Of a DNA stretch of 64,000 nucleotides, positions 39,097-47,463 are shown piece after piece. The position numbers were made by a program, and so were the translations under genes. This DNA is from Rhodoferax saidenbachensis (GTDB taxonomy: Bacteria > Pseudomonadota > Gammaproteobacteria > Burkholderiales > Burkholderiaceae_C). Position 1 is the stretch's first letter. Each line of letters starts with the position of its first letter. The stretch covers positions 2,666,001 through 2,730,000 of the forward strand of contig NZ_CP019239.1 in assembly GCF_001955715.1 (NCBI RefSeq). The letters are read 5' to 3'. The notes under the pieces were generated by a model. It made no database searches and was not told where the DNA came from. It saw nothing but the letters and a program-made list of their open reading frames with translations.

Positions 39097-40344
39097 ATGA
39101 CCCGATTCACCCGCCTGGCCAGCGCCACGCTGGCTTTGTTCGCACTGCAAGCCTACGCGCTGACACCGTCCGAACAAATCATGGAGCAATTCATCGATGC
39201 CAAGGACGGCAGCGTCATCACGCTTCCCGAAGGCCGGTTTGAATTCACCCAGACCCTGTCGATTTCGGCCAACAACGTGACCATCAAAGGCGCAGGCGCT
39301 GACAAGACCATCCTGTCCTTCAAGGGCCAGAACACCGGCAACGGCATTGATGCCACCGGCAAGAAGCTCACGTTCGAAGGCTTCGCCATCATCGACTCCA
39401 AGGCCGACGGACTCAAGATCCAGAACTGCGAAGACCTGCTGATCCGCAGCCTGTCGGTGGACTGGACGGGTCCGCCCAAGGAAACCAATGGCGGCTACGG
39501 CGTGTACCCCGTGGCCTGCAAACGCATCCTGGTGGAAAAGTCCTACATTCGCGGGGCTTCGGACTCGGGCCTGTACGTCGGCCAGTCGGAAGATGTGGTG
39601 CTGCGCAACAACCGCATCACTGAAAACGTGGCTGGCATCGAGATTGAGAACTGCCTGCGCGCCGACGTGTACGACAACGAGGCCTATGGCAACACCGGCG
39701 GCATTCTGGTGTTCTCCATGCCCGACCTGCCGGTGATCCAGAATGGCGTGGGAACGCGCATTTTCCGCAACAAGATTACCGGCAACAACACCGCCAATTT
39801 TGCGCCCAAGGGCAATATCGTGGGCCTGGTGCCTGCCGGTACCGGCGTCATGATTCTGGCCAACCGCGACGTGGAAATTTTCAACAATACGATTGAAGAC
39901 AACCAGACCGCCAGCGTCATCGTGACCAGCTTCTATGCCTCCGAGCGCCCCATCAAGGACCCCACCTATGAAGCCCAGGCACGCAACACCTTCATCCATG
40001 ACAACGTGATGCGCAATTCCGGCGCCAAGCCGTCCGGCATGATCAACGAAATCAAGGATGGCGCAGGTTGGGCCGGCGTCAAGCTCGACCCCATGCCCCA
40101 GGTGCTGCACGACGGCATCAAGGCCGGCAAGATCAAGGACATCGCCGAACTCAAGCTGTGCATGAAGAACAACACGATTGAGTCCCCCGCCGTGGCTTTT
40201 GCAAACCTGGATCTGGAAAACGCCGGTCTGTTCAAGGCGCTGTTCCGCTTCTGGAAACCTCGCGCTTATGCCGCTGTGCCCGCCGAACACGACTGCAGCC
40301 TGCCGCCGCTGCCTGCTGTCACAGCGGTTGTCGCTGCGAAATAA
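39097..40344 (+). CDS. Secreted parallel beta-helix repeat protein
   Basis: The 415-residue protein has a cleavable signal peptide (RLASATLALFALQAYA). A right-handed parallel beta-helix follows, seen as repeated short units such as NNVTIKGAGADKTIL, KLTFEGFAIIDSKADGLKIQNCEDLLIRSLSV, SDSGLYVGQSEDVVLRNNRITEN, GIEIENCLRADVYDNEAYGN and VEIFNNTIEDNQTA. This pattern matches the TIGR03805-type family, commonly found next to a diheme cytochrome as here. Such folds occur in pectate lyases and alginate epimerases, but I see no catalytic signature. ATG 39097 has an AGGAG ribosome site; a longer upstream frame overlaps the dnaJ terminator and is rejected. Confidence 0.85.
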   Translation: MTRFTRLASATLALFALQAYALTPSEQIMEQFIDAKDGSVITLPEGRFEFTQTLSISANNVTIKGAGADKTILSFKGQNTGNGIDATGKKLTFEGFAIIDSKADGLKIQNCEDLLIRSLSVDWTGPPKETNGGYGVYPVACKRILVEKSYIRGASDSGLYVGQSEDVVLRNNRITENVAGIEIENCLRADVYDNEAYGNTGGILVFSMPDLPVIQNGVGTRIFRNKITGNNTANFAPKGNIVGLVPAGTGVMILANRDVEIFNNTIEDNQTASVIVTSFYASERPIKDPTYEAQARNTFIHDNVMRNSGAKPSGMINEIKDGAGWAGVKLDPMPQVLHDGIKAGKIKDIAELKLCMKNNTIESPAVAFANLDLENAGLFKALFRFWKPRAYAAVPAEHDCSLPPLPAVTAVVAAK

Positions 40345-40371
40345 TCCAAACTGCCAAGGCCCATTGATTCC

Positions 40372-41490
40372 ATGCAAGTATTGAAGACATGGACCAGCGC
40401 CTTGGCGCTGGTCTGGGCCGGGGCCTGCCTGGCCGCCAGCCCATTGCCGGACCAGCTCGACGCGTATGGCGTGCTCAAAAGCGATGGCAAGACACTCACG
40501 CTGTCGGGTAACACCATGGTCTATGGGCTGGCCTCGCCGCTGTTCACGGATTACGCCCTCAAGTTCCGCACCATCACCCTGCCCGCAGGCGCCAAGCTGG
40601 GCTACAAGGCCGATGCTGTGGTGGACCTGCCCATCGGCACCATCATCAGCAAGACCTTCTATTACGCCAAAGATCCCAAGACCCCAGGCGGTTGGCTCAA
40701 AAGCCCGGCACGCCTGACCGGTGAGTCGATTGACCTCTCCGCCTACCAACTGGTGGAGACCCGCATCCTCAAACGCGACACCGACGGTAGCTGGCAGGCC
40801 AATACCTACATCTGGAACGACACCCAGACCAGCGCCGCGCTGCGCCGAATTGGCCTCACGGTCAACGGCACGCTGCGCGACCCAGCCACCGGAGAGAGCA
40901 CACCGCTGCAATACAACGTACCCAATGCCCGCCAGTGCCAGACCTGCCATGCGGTGGACGCCACGGTAGGCCAGGTCGGTATTGAGCCGATTGGCCCCAA
41001 GGGCCGCTTCCTGAACCTGGAGTATGGCTACACCGCAGGCAAGCTCAACCAGCTCGTGCGCCTGGGCCAAATTGGCACCTGGGACAACCTTCCGGCTGAC
41101 CTGGCCGCTTTGCCCCGCAATGTGGCCTACGCCGACGCACAAACCGGAACGCTCGAAGCCCGCGCCCGCGCCTATGCCGAAATCAACTGCGCACACTGCC
41201 ATAACAAACTGGGTGATGCGCGCCAGTCGGGCTTGTTCCTGACGCTGGACGCTACCGGCAGCCATCTGGGCGTGTGCAAGCAGCATGCAGCCGCCGGTTC
41301 AGGTGGCGCCAACCTGACCTTTGACATCGTGCCCGGCAAGCCCGACAAGTCCCTGCTGGTCACCCGCATGGAAGCCACCACCGGCCAGGCCATGATGCCG
41401 CGCATGGGCCGCAGCCTGGTGGACAAGGAAGGCGTGCAACTGCTGCGCCAATGGGTTACTGCCATGAACGGCAACTGTGATGTGAGGTAG
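40372..41490 (+). CDS. Periplasmic diheme c-type cytochrome (SO2930-like)
   Basis: The 372-residue protein has a signal peptide (SALALVWAGACLAAS) and two heme c attachment motifs, CQTCH (about residue 188) and CAHCH (about residue 271). The N-terminal part is non-heme (LPDQLDAYGVLKSDGKTLTL, VYGLASPLFTDYALKFR). This two-part plan matches the TIGR03806/SO2930 family, whose genes are paired with the beta-helix gene immediately upstream (27-base gap). A late Met (GQAMMPRMG) could be an axial ligand. It presumably passes electrons in a reaction that involves the beta-helix protein, but no function is known. Confidence 0.87.
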   Translation: MQVLKTWTSALALVWAGACLAASPLPDQLDAYGVLKSDGKTLTLSGNTMVYGLASPLFTDYALKFRTITLPAGAKLGYKADAVVDLPIGTIISKTFYYAKDPKTPGGWLKSPARLTGESIDLSAYQLVETRILKRDTDGSWQANTYIWNDTQTSAALRRIGLTVNGTLRDPATGESTPLQYNVPNARQCQTCHAVDATVGQVGIEPIGPKGRFLNLEYGYTAGKLNQLVRLGQIGTWDNLPADLAALPRNVAYADAQTGTLEARARAYAEINCAHCHNKLGDARQSGLFLTLDATGSHLGVCKQHAAAGSGGANLTFDIVPGKPDKSLLVTRMEATTGQAMMPRMGRSLVDKEGVQLLRQWVTAMNGNCDVR

Positions 41491-41515
41491 TAGAGGCGAC
41501 GCTCAACGAGTACCA

Positions 41516-41619
41516 CCGTTCGGACTGAGCTTGTCGAAGTCCTCAACAATTGCTTGGTTTGCAAGCGCTGCGTTTTGCCCTTCGTCAAGCTCAGGACAGG
41601 CCAGACTCAACGCGAACGG
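41516..41619. repeat. Dispersed inverted repeat of the GTTCG...CGAAC type
   Basis: CCGTTCGGACTGAGCTTGTC and a right end ending CAACGCGAACGG bracket internal sequence that includes CTTCGTCAAGCTCAGGACAG. It fills the gap between the diheme cytochrome and trhO genes. Other copies are at 42673-42750, 49142-49203 and 57223-57288. Confidence 0.75.
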
Positions 41620-41673
41620 ATTTCTTCAGCAGAGCCATAAAGCATATGAAAGCTGACAAGGCAAAATAGCGCC

Positions 41674-42687
41674 ATGTGCCCTGCTCCCGCATCTTCTGCC
41701 ACTTTTCCTGCGAAATTTCTCACCGCAGCTTTTTACAAGTTTGTCGAGCTGCCTGACTATCAGGCGCGCAAGCCCGCCCTGCTGGCATTTTGTGAGGCAC
41801 ACCACGTCAAGGGCATGATCCTGTTGGCCCAGGAAGGCATCAACAGCACGATTGCCGGCGCCCCCGACGACGTACACGCCGTGCTCGCCTATCTGCGCAG
41901 CGATCCGCTTCTGGCTGACTTGCAGCACAAGGAATCCTGGTCCGACAAGGCGCCCTTCTACCGCATGAAGGTACGGCTCAAAAAAGAGATCGTCACCCTC
42001 AATGTGCCCGGTATCAGCCCCACACACATGGCCGGCACCTACGTGAAACCAGCCGACTGGAATGCCCTGATCAGTGACCCGGATGTCGTGGTGGTGGACA
42101 CACGCAATGACTACGAGGTGGAGATCGGGACATTCAAAGGCGCAGTCGATCCGCGCATCAAGAGTTTTTCCGAGTTGCCAGAATGGGTCGCCCACTACGG
42201 GCCACTGCATGCGGGCGCCGACCCACAGAAAAAACCCAAGGTCGCCATGTTCTGCACCGGCGGCATACGCTGCGAAAAATCCACCGCCTATATGCGTGCG
42301 CAAGGGTATGAAGAGGTCTACCACCTGGAAGGCGGCATCCTCAAATACCTGGAAACCGTGCCACCGGAAAACAGCCTGTGGCAAGGCGAATGTTTTGTGT
42401 TCGACGAACGCGTCTCCGTGGGCCATGGCCTGGTGCCGGGCCACCACGGCCTGTGCCGCGCCTGCCGCCAGCCGCTGGAAGACGGTGCCACGGATTCCCC
42501 CCTGTTTGAGGCCGGTGTGAGCTGCCCACGCTGCCACGCGCACACCAGTGAGACACAAAAGAACAGCGCCCGCGAACGCCAGCGCCAATGGGAACTGGCC
42601 AAGGAGCGCGCGCAAGTGCACATTGGCGCCACACTGCCCAAACCCATACCCCATGATGCCGACAAAGCACAACCCCGTTCGGGCTGA
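41674..42687 (+). CDS. trhO: tRNA uridine(34) hydroxylase
   Basis: The 337-residue TrhO (formerly YceA) hydroxylates U34 of tRNA using oxygen, giving 5-hydroxyuridine. It has an N-terminal acylphosphatase-like domain (EGINSTIAGAPDDVHAVLAYL) and a rhodanese domain with the active loop MFCTGGIRCEKSTAYM near residues 187-202. A Cys-rich C-terminal part follows (CRACRQPLEDG...CPRCHA), as in the family. Its final residues and stop codon lie inside a dispersed inverted repeat, so the natural C-terminus may have been slightly altered. Confidence 0.92.
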   Translation: MCPAPASSATFPAKFLTAAFYKFVELPDYQARKPALLAFCEAHHVKGMILLAQEGINSTIAGAPDDVHAVLAYLRSDPLLADLQHKESWSDKAPFYRMKVRLKKEIVTLNVPGISPTHMAGTYVKPADWNALISDPDVVVVDTRNDYEVEIGTFKGAVDPRIKSFSELPEWVAHYGPLHAGADPQKKPKVAMFCTGGIRCEKSTAYMRAQGYEEVYHLEGGILKYLETVPPENSLWQGECFVFDERVSVGHGLVPGHHGLCRACRQPLEDGATDSPLFEAGVSCPRCHAHTSETQKNSARERQRQWELAKERAQVHIGATLPKPIPHDADKAQPRSG

Positions 42688-43426
42688 GCCTGTCGAAGCC
42701 CCTGCGTCAAGCTCAGGACAGGCTCTTCATCAAGCGCAGGGCGAACGGGGGCTGTATCCCATCCTCTATTCCTTCCGCCGTTGCCCGTATGCCATGCGCG
42801 CCCGCTTGGCACTCGCCGCCAGTGGCCAGGTGTGTGTGCTGCGCGAGATCGCTCTGGCACGCAAGCCCGCCGAGATGCTGGCAGCATCCCCCAAAGGCAC
42901 CGTACCAGTACTGGTGCTGGCCGATGGCACGGTCATCGAGCAGAGCCTGGACATCATGCGGTGGGCACTGCACCGACACGATCCGCACGCCTGGCTCCCC
43001 GAAGGCGAAGGCACCCTCGCGGAGGCTCTGCAATGGATTGCCACCTGCGACGGCCCCTTCAAAGTAAACCTGGACCGTTACAAATACCCGAGCCGCTACG
43101 CACTGGAAAACGGTGCAGCAGACCGTGATCAGGGGGCTGCCTTCCTCGCTCAACTGGAGTCCAAGTTGGCAATCCAGCCCTTTCTGACAGGAACACATTT
43201 CGGTTTCACAGATGCTGCCATCGCGCCCTTTGTGCGCCAGTTCGCGCACACGGATACCGGCTGGTTTGCTGCTCAGCCCTGGCCCGCCCTGCAAGACTGG
43301 TTACAGGCATTCGAGGCATCGCCGCTTTTTGCGGCAGTCATGCACAAACAACCCGAATGGGTGGCAGGCAATCCCGACGGCCTGTTTGCGCCGCAAATTC
43401 GCAGCCTGCCGCTGCAAACGTTGTAA
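42653..43426 (+). CDS. Glutathione S-transferase family protein with repeat-encoded N-terminus
   Basis: The 257-residue protein has a thioredoxin-like N-terminal domain starting at about residue 35 (LYPILYSFRRCPYAMRARLALA, with the CPYA active-site motif) and an all-helical C-terminal domain (FLTGTHFGFTDAAIAPFVRQFAH). No ATG or GTG precedes the domain closely. The only available ATG starts (42653, 42656) lie inside the end of trhO, and codons for about 25 of the extra residues come from the dispersed GTTCG repeat. Other GST proteins of this type start directly at the ILYSFRRCPYAMRARL segment. The start is therefore uncertain, and translation may begin at a rare codon. Confidence 0.75.
   Translation: MMPTKHNPVRAEPVEAPASSSGQALHQAQGERGLYPILYSFRRCPYAMRARLALAASGQVCVLREIALARKPAEMLAASPKGTVPVLVLADGTVIEQSLDIMRWALHRHDPHAWLPEGEGTLAEALQWIATCDGPFKVNLDRYKYPSRYALENGAADRDQGAAFLAQLESKLAIQPFLTGTHFGFTDAAIAPFVRQFAHTDTGWFAAQPWPALQDWLQAFEASPLFAAVMHKQPEWVAGNPDGLFAPQIRSLPLQTL
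42673..42750. repeat. Dispersed inverted repeat overlapping the trhO end and GST start
   Basis: CCCCGTTCGGGCTGAGCCTG, then TCGAAGCCC, and at the right TCAAGCGCAGGGCGAACGGG form outer arms CCCCGTTC/GAACGGGG, with an inner TCAAGCTCAGGACAGGCTC block. It is read in two frames: it holds the trhO stop codon and codes for the N-terminal extension of the GST. Confidence 0.8.
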
Positions 43427-43606
43427 GAACGCATCCAGTTACAAGTTGTCACTATTAATCTGCAGCAGTTACACACTGCAGCACCCGCCTGGCCACCCGA
43501 GTCACCGGTGTGTAGCACGGGCTGTGCGATCATCAAAGCCTGCCTTTCCGTTGGACACCATACCGCTGTCAGTGAACGCTGATCAAGCGGTTTTCATAAT
43601 ATTTTG

Positions 43607-45952
43607 ATGAACGCCATACCGTCACCTGCTGAACCGCTGTCCGGCCCCCAGTCGCGCGCGCTGGCGCAGCGTCTGGTGCGGGCGATGGTGGGCAAGACGC
43701 TGACCTTTTTTGCCGACCACCAGGTAGCGTTTCTCAAGCAAGTCCGCGCGCAATTGCTGGACCGGGCCGACGGCAAGCCCTCCCTGTTGCAGGGCCAGCA
43801 CCTGCGCTCTGCAGCTGTGCTGCTGGACCGGCAGGCCGATGCGTTTCTGCGCGGCTTTGGCCAAACCCTGCAGCAGTGCGTGAACGAAGAGGTGCGAGCC
43901 GCCTTTCCGCAACTGGAGAACCTCTCCGCCCAGACCACCGCCAAGAGCGATGACCTGGACGGTTTGACCCTGAGCCTGATCGATGTAGACGAGGTGCACC
44001 GCATCCTGCTGTTGGACCGCATCTCCCAGCCCTTCAACGCGGTGTACGAGGCCAGCCTCACGCCGCTGTCGCAGCGCCTGTCCGTGTTATTTGCGGCAGA
44101 CAGCGCATCGCTGTCCAGCAACCCTTTTCGCCCGGCCATTTTTCTCAAGGCCTTCATGAACGCCTGGGTCGAAGGCAAGTTCGACGAAGAGGCCACCGAA
44201 GACCTGATGCAAACGCTGGTGCCCGAGCACAGCATTGACCTGGCCCCCTTGTACAAAGACCTGCTGGCTGTGCTGGCGATGGCGGGCGTGCAAGCCCGCA
44301 CCGAGCAGCACCGCATCCGTAAAGCGCCCAACTCTTCCATGGCCCCGCTTTCCAGCAAGCCGGCGCCCCTGGAAAGCCAGCCCGCCCCTCTGTCGCGCAA
44401 CGACTCGGGCTATGCATCCCTGCAGTCACAGGCACCGCAATCCGCTTGGGGCGGCCTGGCACCTGTGGGCCGCACCATCGCCGCGCAGGTTGCCACACAG
44501 GCACGCGCCTTCCTGCAGCGACTGGGCGTAGGCATTGGCGGCAGCTCTGCCAACGCATCCCGCGCCATGCCTTTGGGCGACGACGCGGGTTACGCACCAG
44601 ACGCACAGCCCGCTGCCGTGCAACAGGCAGCCGACCCGGTCTTCCTGAACTACCTGCAAAACATCCAGGACGGCACTGACGCGTCGTCCGCCTACCAGTT
44701 CTCGGACGACGAGAACATCCACAACCACAACGTGTTGCGCCAGATGCGCGACCGCGAAGAGGTGCGCAACGCACCCGAGCTAGACCGTGGCACGGTGGAC
44801 GCGCTGGCTGAAGTATTCGACTACGTGTTTGCCGATTTGGCCATTCCGCTGCAGATGAAGATGGTGATTGGCCGCCTGCAGATCCCGGTGCTCAAGGCGG
44901 CCATGATCGACCGCGACTTCTTTTTGTCGGGTGACCATCCGGCGCGCAAGTTGGTCGACACACTGGCCTCGGCGTCCGTCGCCTGGGCCCCGGAAAAAGG
45001 CGAGAACGACCCGCTCTACGTGCGTATTGAACACACGGTGCAGCGCGTCCTCAAGGAGTTTGAAGACGACCTGGACCTGTTCAGCAACCTGCTGGTGGAG
45101 TTCAGCGAGTTCCTGTTCGAGACCGAGCAGCAGGTCGAGCGGCAGATCGAGCCCGTCGCCACACAGGAGCGCAATGTCGAGTCGCTGGCCGATGCCCGCG
45201 CCCAGGCCGACGAGGCCATCCACGCACGCATCAGCGCTCTGCCAGCCGGTTTGACGCTGGCACCATTTCTCACGCCCTTCCTGACCACACAATGGCGCGA
45301 GGTAGTCGCCCTGGCCCTGCTGCGCAAAGACACCGAGCACGGCGCGGGGGACGCTGCGCTCAAAACCATGGACGCGCTGATCTGGAGCACCCAGCCCAAA
45401 ACCACGGCCGAAGACCGCCGCCAACTGGTGGACGTGTTGCCGGAGATGATCCGCAACCTGAACGCCGGGCTGGACGACATGGCCTGGGACGGCGACCCGC
45501 GCGCCAAGTTCACACGCCGACTGATCAACACCCACATGCTGGCCATCCGCATGAAGGCCCCGGCGCCCCAGGACAGCCAGGCCGCTTCACTGGAAGAAGC
45601 CGAGAGCAAACAGGCCATCACCGCGCTGGACGAACGCCGTGCCAGCAAGCTGGCCTTCGGCATCGATGCCTTTGACGAAGCTGCCCACCAGTTGGCGCGT
45701 GGGCTCTGGTTTGAGATCAGCGAAGCACCCGCTGCCGCCTACCGCTGCAAGCTCAGTTGGGTCAGCCCCATGCGCACCCGTTTCCTGTTTACCAACCGTG
45801 AAGGGCACGACGCCTTTGTGCGCTCCGAACGCGAAGTGGCCGCCATGCTGCGCATGGGCACGCTGCAGCAACTGGACCAGGCGCCCATCATCTCGCGCGC
45901 GCTGGACAAACTCATGGCCGACAGCGAAGGGCAGAACCAGCTCGCCGCCTGA
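43607..45952 (+). CDS. DUF1631 family protein
   Basis: The 781-residue cytoplasmic protein matches the DUF1631 family seen in many beta- and gammaproteobacteria. It has an N-terminal helical part (LVRAMVGKTLTFFADHQVAFLKQVRAQLLDRAD), a variable Ser/Pro/Ala-rich middle (about residues 225-320), and a conserved part (DRGTVDALAEVFDYVFADLAIPLQMKMVIGRLQIPVLKAAMID split by position 390-435). The C-terminal PilZ-like segment is GLWFEISEAPAAAYRCKLSWVSPMRTRFLFTNREG. The biochemical role is unknown; some members have been mislabelled thymidine phosphorylase. ATG 43607 is preferred over the adjacent TTG. The 180-bp gap upstream shows only a CTGCAG...CTGCAG repeat. Confidence 0.82.
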   Translation: MNAIPSPAEPLSGPQSRALAQRLVRAMVGKTLTFFADHQVAFLKQVRAQLLDRADGKPSLLQGQHLRSAAVLLDRQADAFLRGFGQTLQQCVNEEVRAAFPQLENLSAQTTAKSDDLDGLTLSLIDVDEVHRILLLDRISQPFNAVYEASLTPLSQRLSVLFAADSASLSSNPFRPAIFLKAFMNAWVEGKFDEEATEDLMQTLVPEHSIDLAPLYKDLLAVLAMAGVQARTEQHRIRKAPNSSMAPLSSKPAPLESQPAPLSRNDSGYASLQSQAPQSAWGGLAPVGRTIAAQVATQARAFLQRLGVGIGGSSANASRAMPLGDDAGYAPDAQPAAVQQAADPVFLNYLQNIQDGTDASSAYQFSDDENIHNHNVLRQMRDREEVRNAPELDRGTVDALAEVFDYVFADLAIPLQMKMVIGRLQIPVLKAAMIDRDFFLSGDHPARKLVDTLASASVAWAPEKGENDPLYVRIEHTVQRVLKEFEDDLDLFSNLLVEFSEFLFETEQQVERQIEPVATQERNVESLADARAQADEAIHARISALPAGLTLAPFLTPFLTTQWREVVALALLRKDTEHGAGDAALKTMDALIWSTQPKTTAEDRRQLVDVLPEMIRNLNAGLDDMAWDGDPRAKFTRRLINTHMLAIRMKAPAPQDSQAASLEEAESKQAITALDERRASKLAFGIDAFDEAAHQLARGLWFEISEAPAAAYRCKLSWVSPMRTRFLFTNREGHDAFVRSEREVAAMLRMGTLQQLDQAPIISRALDKLMADSEGQNQLAA

Positions 45953-45967
45953 CACCTCCCCCGAGGC

Positions 45968-46030
45968 AAATTGCTATTATTTCAATAGCTGTTTGCGCAC
46001 ACCCCATAAGGGCTGGAGGCCTAAAAGACT
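45968..46030. repeat. Short dispersed palindromic repeat, forward orientation
   Basis: AATTGCTATTATTTCAATAG, then CTGTTTGCGCAC and CATAAGGGCTGGAGGCC, is the forward copy matching 18491-18565. It lies between the convergent DUF1631 and SDR genes. Confidence 0.75.
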
Positions 46031-46042
46031 TAAATTCCCGGG

Positions 46043-46783
46043 CTACCAGCGTTCCATGTAGGGGCGCAGGTCCAGCTCAAACGTCCACGCGTCGCGCGGC
46101 TGGTTGTGCAAATACCAGTAGTTCTCCGCAATGTGCTCGGGGTTCAGGATGCCGTCCTGGTCCTTGAGTGCGTAACGCTCGGGGAACGAGGTGCGGATGA
46201 AATCAGTGTCGATGGCACCGTCCACCACTACGTGCGCCACGTGGATGTTCTTCGGCCCCAGCTCGCGCGCCATGCTTTGCGCCAGCGCACGCAGCGCATG
46301 TTTGGCACCGGCAAAGGCCGCAAAGTGGGATGCACCGCGCAGTGCCGCTGTCGCGCCGGTGAACAGAATCGTGCCGCGCTCCCGCTTCACCATGCGCCGG
46401 GCCGCCTGCTGCGCGTTCAGGAAACCGCTCAAGCAAGCCATCTCCCAGATCTTGAAGTACTTGCGCGCCGTCTCGTCAAGGATGCTGCAGGGCACGTTGG
46501 CGCCGATGTTGAACACCAGCACCTCGATGGGGCCATGCTCGGCTTCGATCTGCTCGAACAAGGCCGCAACGTCTTCCTCCTTGCGCGCATCGCTGGCGTA
46601 GCCAAAGGCCTGACCGCCCTCAGCGCGGATGCTGTCCACCAGCGGTTGCAGCTTGTCGGCCGAGCGGCGCGTCACGCAGGCAATAAAGCCCTCTTTCGCA
46701 AAGCGCTTGGCAATCGCGCCACCGGTGGAATCGCCCGCGCCAATAACCAGCGCGACTTTGGGTTGGGATGAAGTGGAAGACAT
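46043..46783 (-). CDS. Atypical short-chain dehydrogenase-like protein lacking the catalytic Tyr
   Basis: The 246-residue SDR-fold protein keeps the cofactor motif (VIGAGDSTGGAIAKRF) and an NIGAN variant of NNAG. In the catalytic YxxxK motif, however, the Tyr is replaced by Phe (Phe157...Lys161 in FAAFAGAKHAL), and the usual Ser is Thr/Ala (LFTGATAAL). This matches the SDR subgroup described as missing part of the active-site tetrad. It may act as a non-redox binding protein or use other chemistry. It is preceded by a TetR gene on the same strand (nine-base gap), so they may form an operon with the regulator first. Confidence 0.82.
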   Translation of the reverse strand: MSSTSSQPKVALVIGAGDSTGGAIAKRFAKEGFIACVTRRSADKLQPLVDSIRAEGGQAFGYASDARKEEDVAALFEQIEAEHGPIEVLVFNIGANVPCSILDETARKYFKIWEMACLSGFLNAQQAARRMVKRERGTILFTGATAALRGASHFAAFAGAKHALRALAQSMARELGPKNIHVAHVVVDGAIDTDFIRTSFPERYALKDQDGILNPEHIAENYWYLHNQPRDAWTFELDLRPYMERW

Positions 46784-46792
46784 GGATGCTCC

Positions 46793-47374
46793 TTAAGAAG
46801 AGGTGGGCGCACTGGCGCCCTTGCGTTCGGCCTTGTCGATAAAGCGCCGGCTGGCCGCCAGAATTTCCTTGCGCGTGCGCTCGCTCTCCACCGCACGTGC
46901 CAGCACCACGGCACCCACACACTGGGCAATCAGCGCCCACGCCGCATCGGCGTCACCGGTGCGCGCGCTCCAGCTCTTTTGCGTGCGCTTGAGAGCAGCC
47001 TCCACCGTGCTGCGCACCTCGGGGCCCGCGCGCGCAATCTCTGCACCCAGTACCGGCAGCGCGCAGCCCACATCAGGGTTCATCGCGTGGAAGCTGCTCA
47101 GGTAATCGCGCACGCACTTGGCCACATGGTTGTCCGGCGCATCCTTGTCACCCGCCAGCATGCTGCTGCTGTTCTCCATCTCCTCAGCGACCAGCGCCTC
47201 AAACAGCGCCTGCTTGGACGGGAAGTGGCTGTAAAACGCCCCACCCGTGAGGCCAATGGACGCCATCAGTGCATCCACGCCGGTGCTGGCAAAGCCGCCC
47301 TTCTTCGCAATCGCACGGCTGCTGTCCAGCAGCTTCTGGCGCGTCTCGTTCTTGTGGGTACTGGCGTAGCGCAT
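46793..47374 (-). CDS. TetR-family transcriptional regulator
   Basis: The 193-residue repressor has a TetR HTH at residues 8-55 (TRQKLLDSSRAIAKKGGFASTGVDALMASIGLTGGAFYSHFPSKQ in part). The C-terminal ligand domain is of the TetR_C type with a CALPVLGAEIAR segment. The ATG at 47374 is chosen because the HTH begins directly after it. It is divergent from the isomerase-like gene, with a palindrome in the 89-bp gap, and is probably co-transcribed with the downstream SDR-like gene. Confidence 0.87.
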   Translation of the reverse strand: MRYASTHKNETRQKLLDSSRAIAKKGGFASTGVDALMASIGLTGGAFYSHFPSKQALFEALVAEEMENSSSMLAGDKDAPDNHVAKCVRDYLSSFHAMNPDVGCALPVLGAEIARAGPEVRSTVEAALKRTQKSWSARTGDADAAWALIAQCVGAVVLARAVESERTRKEILAASRRFIDKAERKGASAPTSS

Positions 47375-47427
47375 GCGGGGACTCCGGGATTTCCATATTG
47401 ACAGGCCAGACTCTATTACATAACGTA

Positions 47428-47440
47428 CGTTTAGTAAACG
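47428..47440. promoter_or_regulatory. TetR operator candidate
   Basis: CGTTTA-G-TAAACG is a perfect palindrome with six-base arms, preceded by the palindrome ACGTACGT (47423-47430). It lies between the TetR gene and the divergent isomerase-like gene, 23 bases from the latter's start, where a repressor could control both. Confidence 0.5.
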
Positions 47441-47463
47441 ACCATTTATTGATGGAGACAGAC

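Noticed and set aside
38920..41286. 788-codon reverse frame opposite the beta-helix and cytochrome genes
   Set aside because: Both forward genes have signal peptides, ribosome sites and family motifs, and the reverse frame spans two of them and a terminator.
43456..43490. CTGCAG...CTGCAG repeat upstream of the DUF1631 gene as an operator
   Set aside because: Six-base arms with a ten-base gap occur often by chance and no regulator is adjacent.
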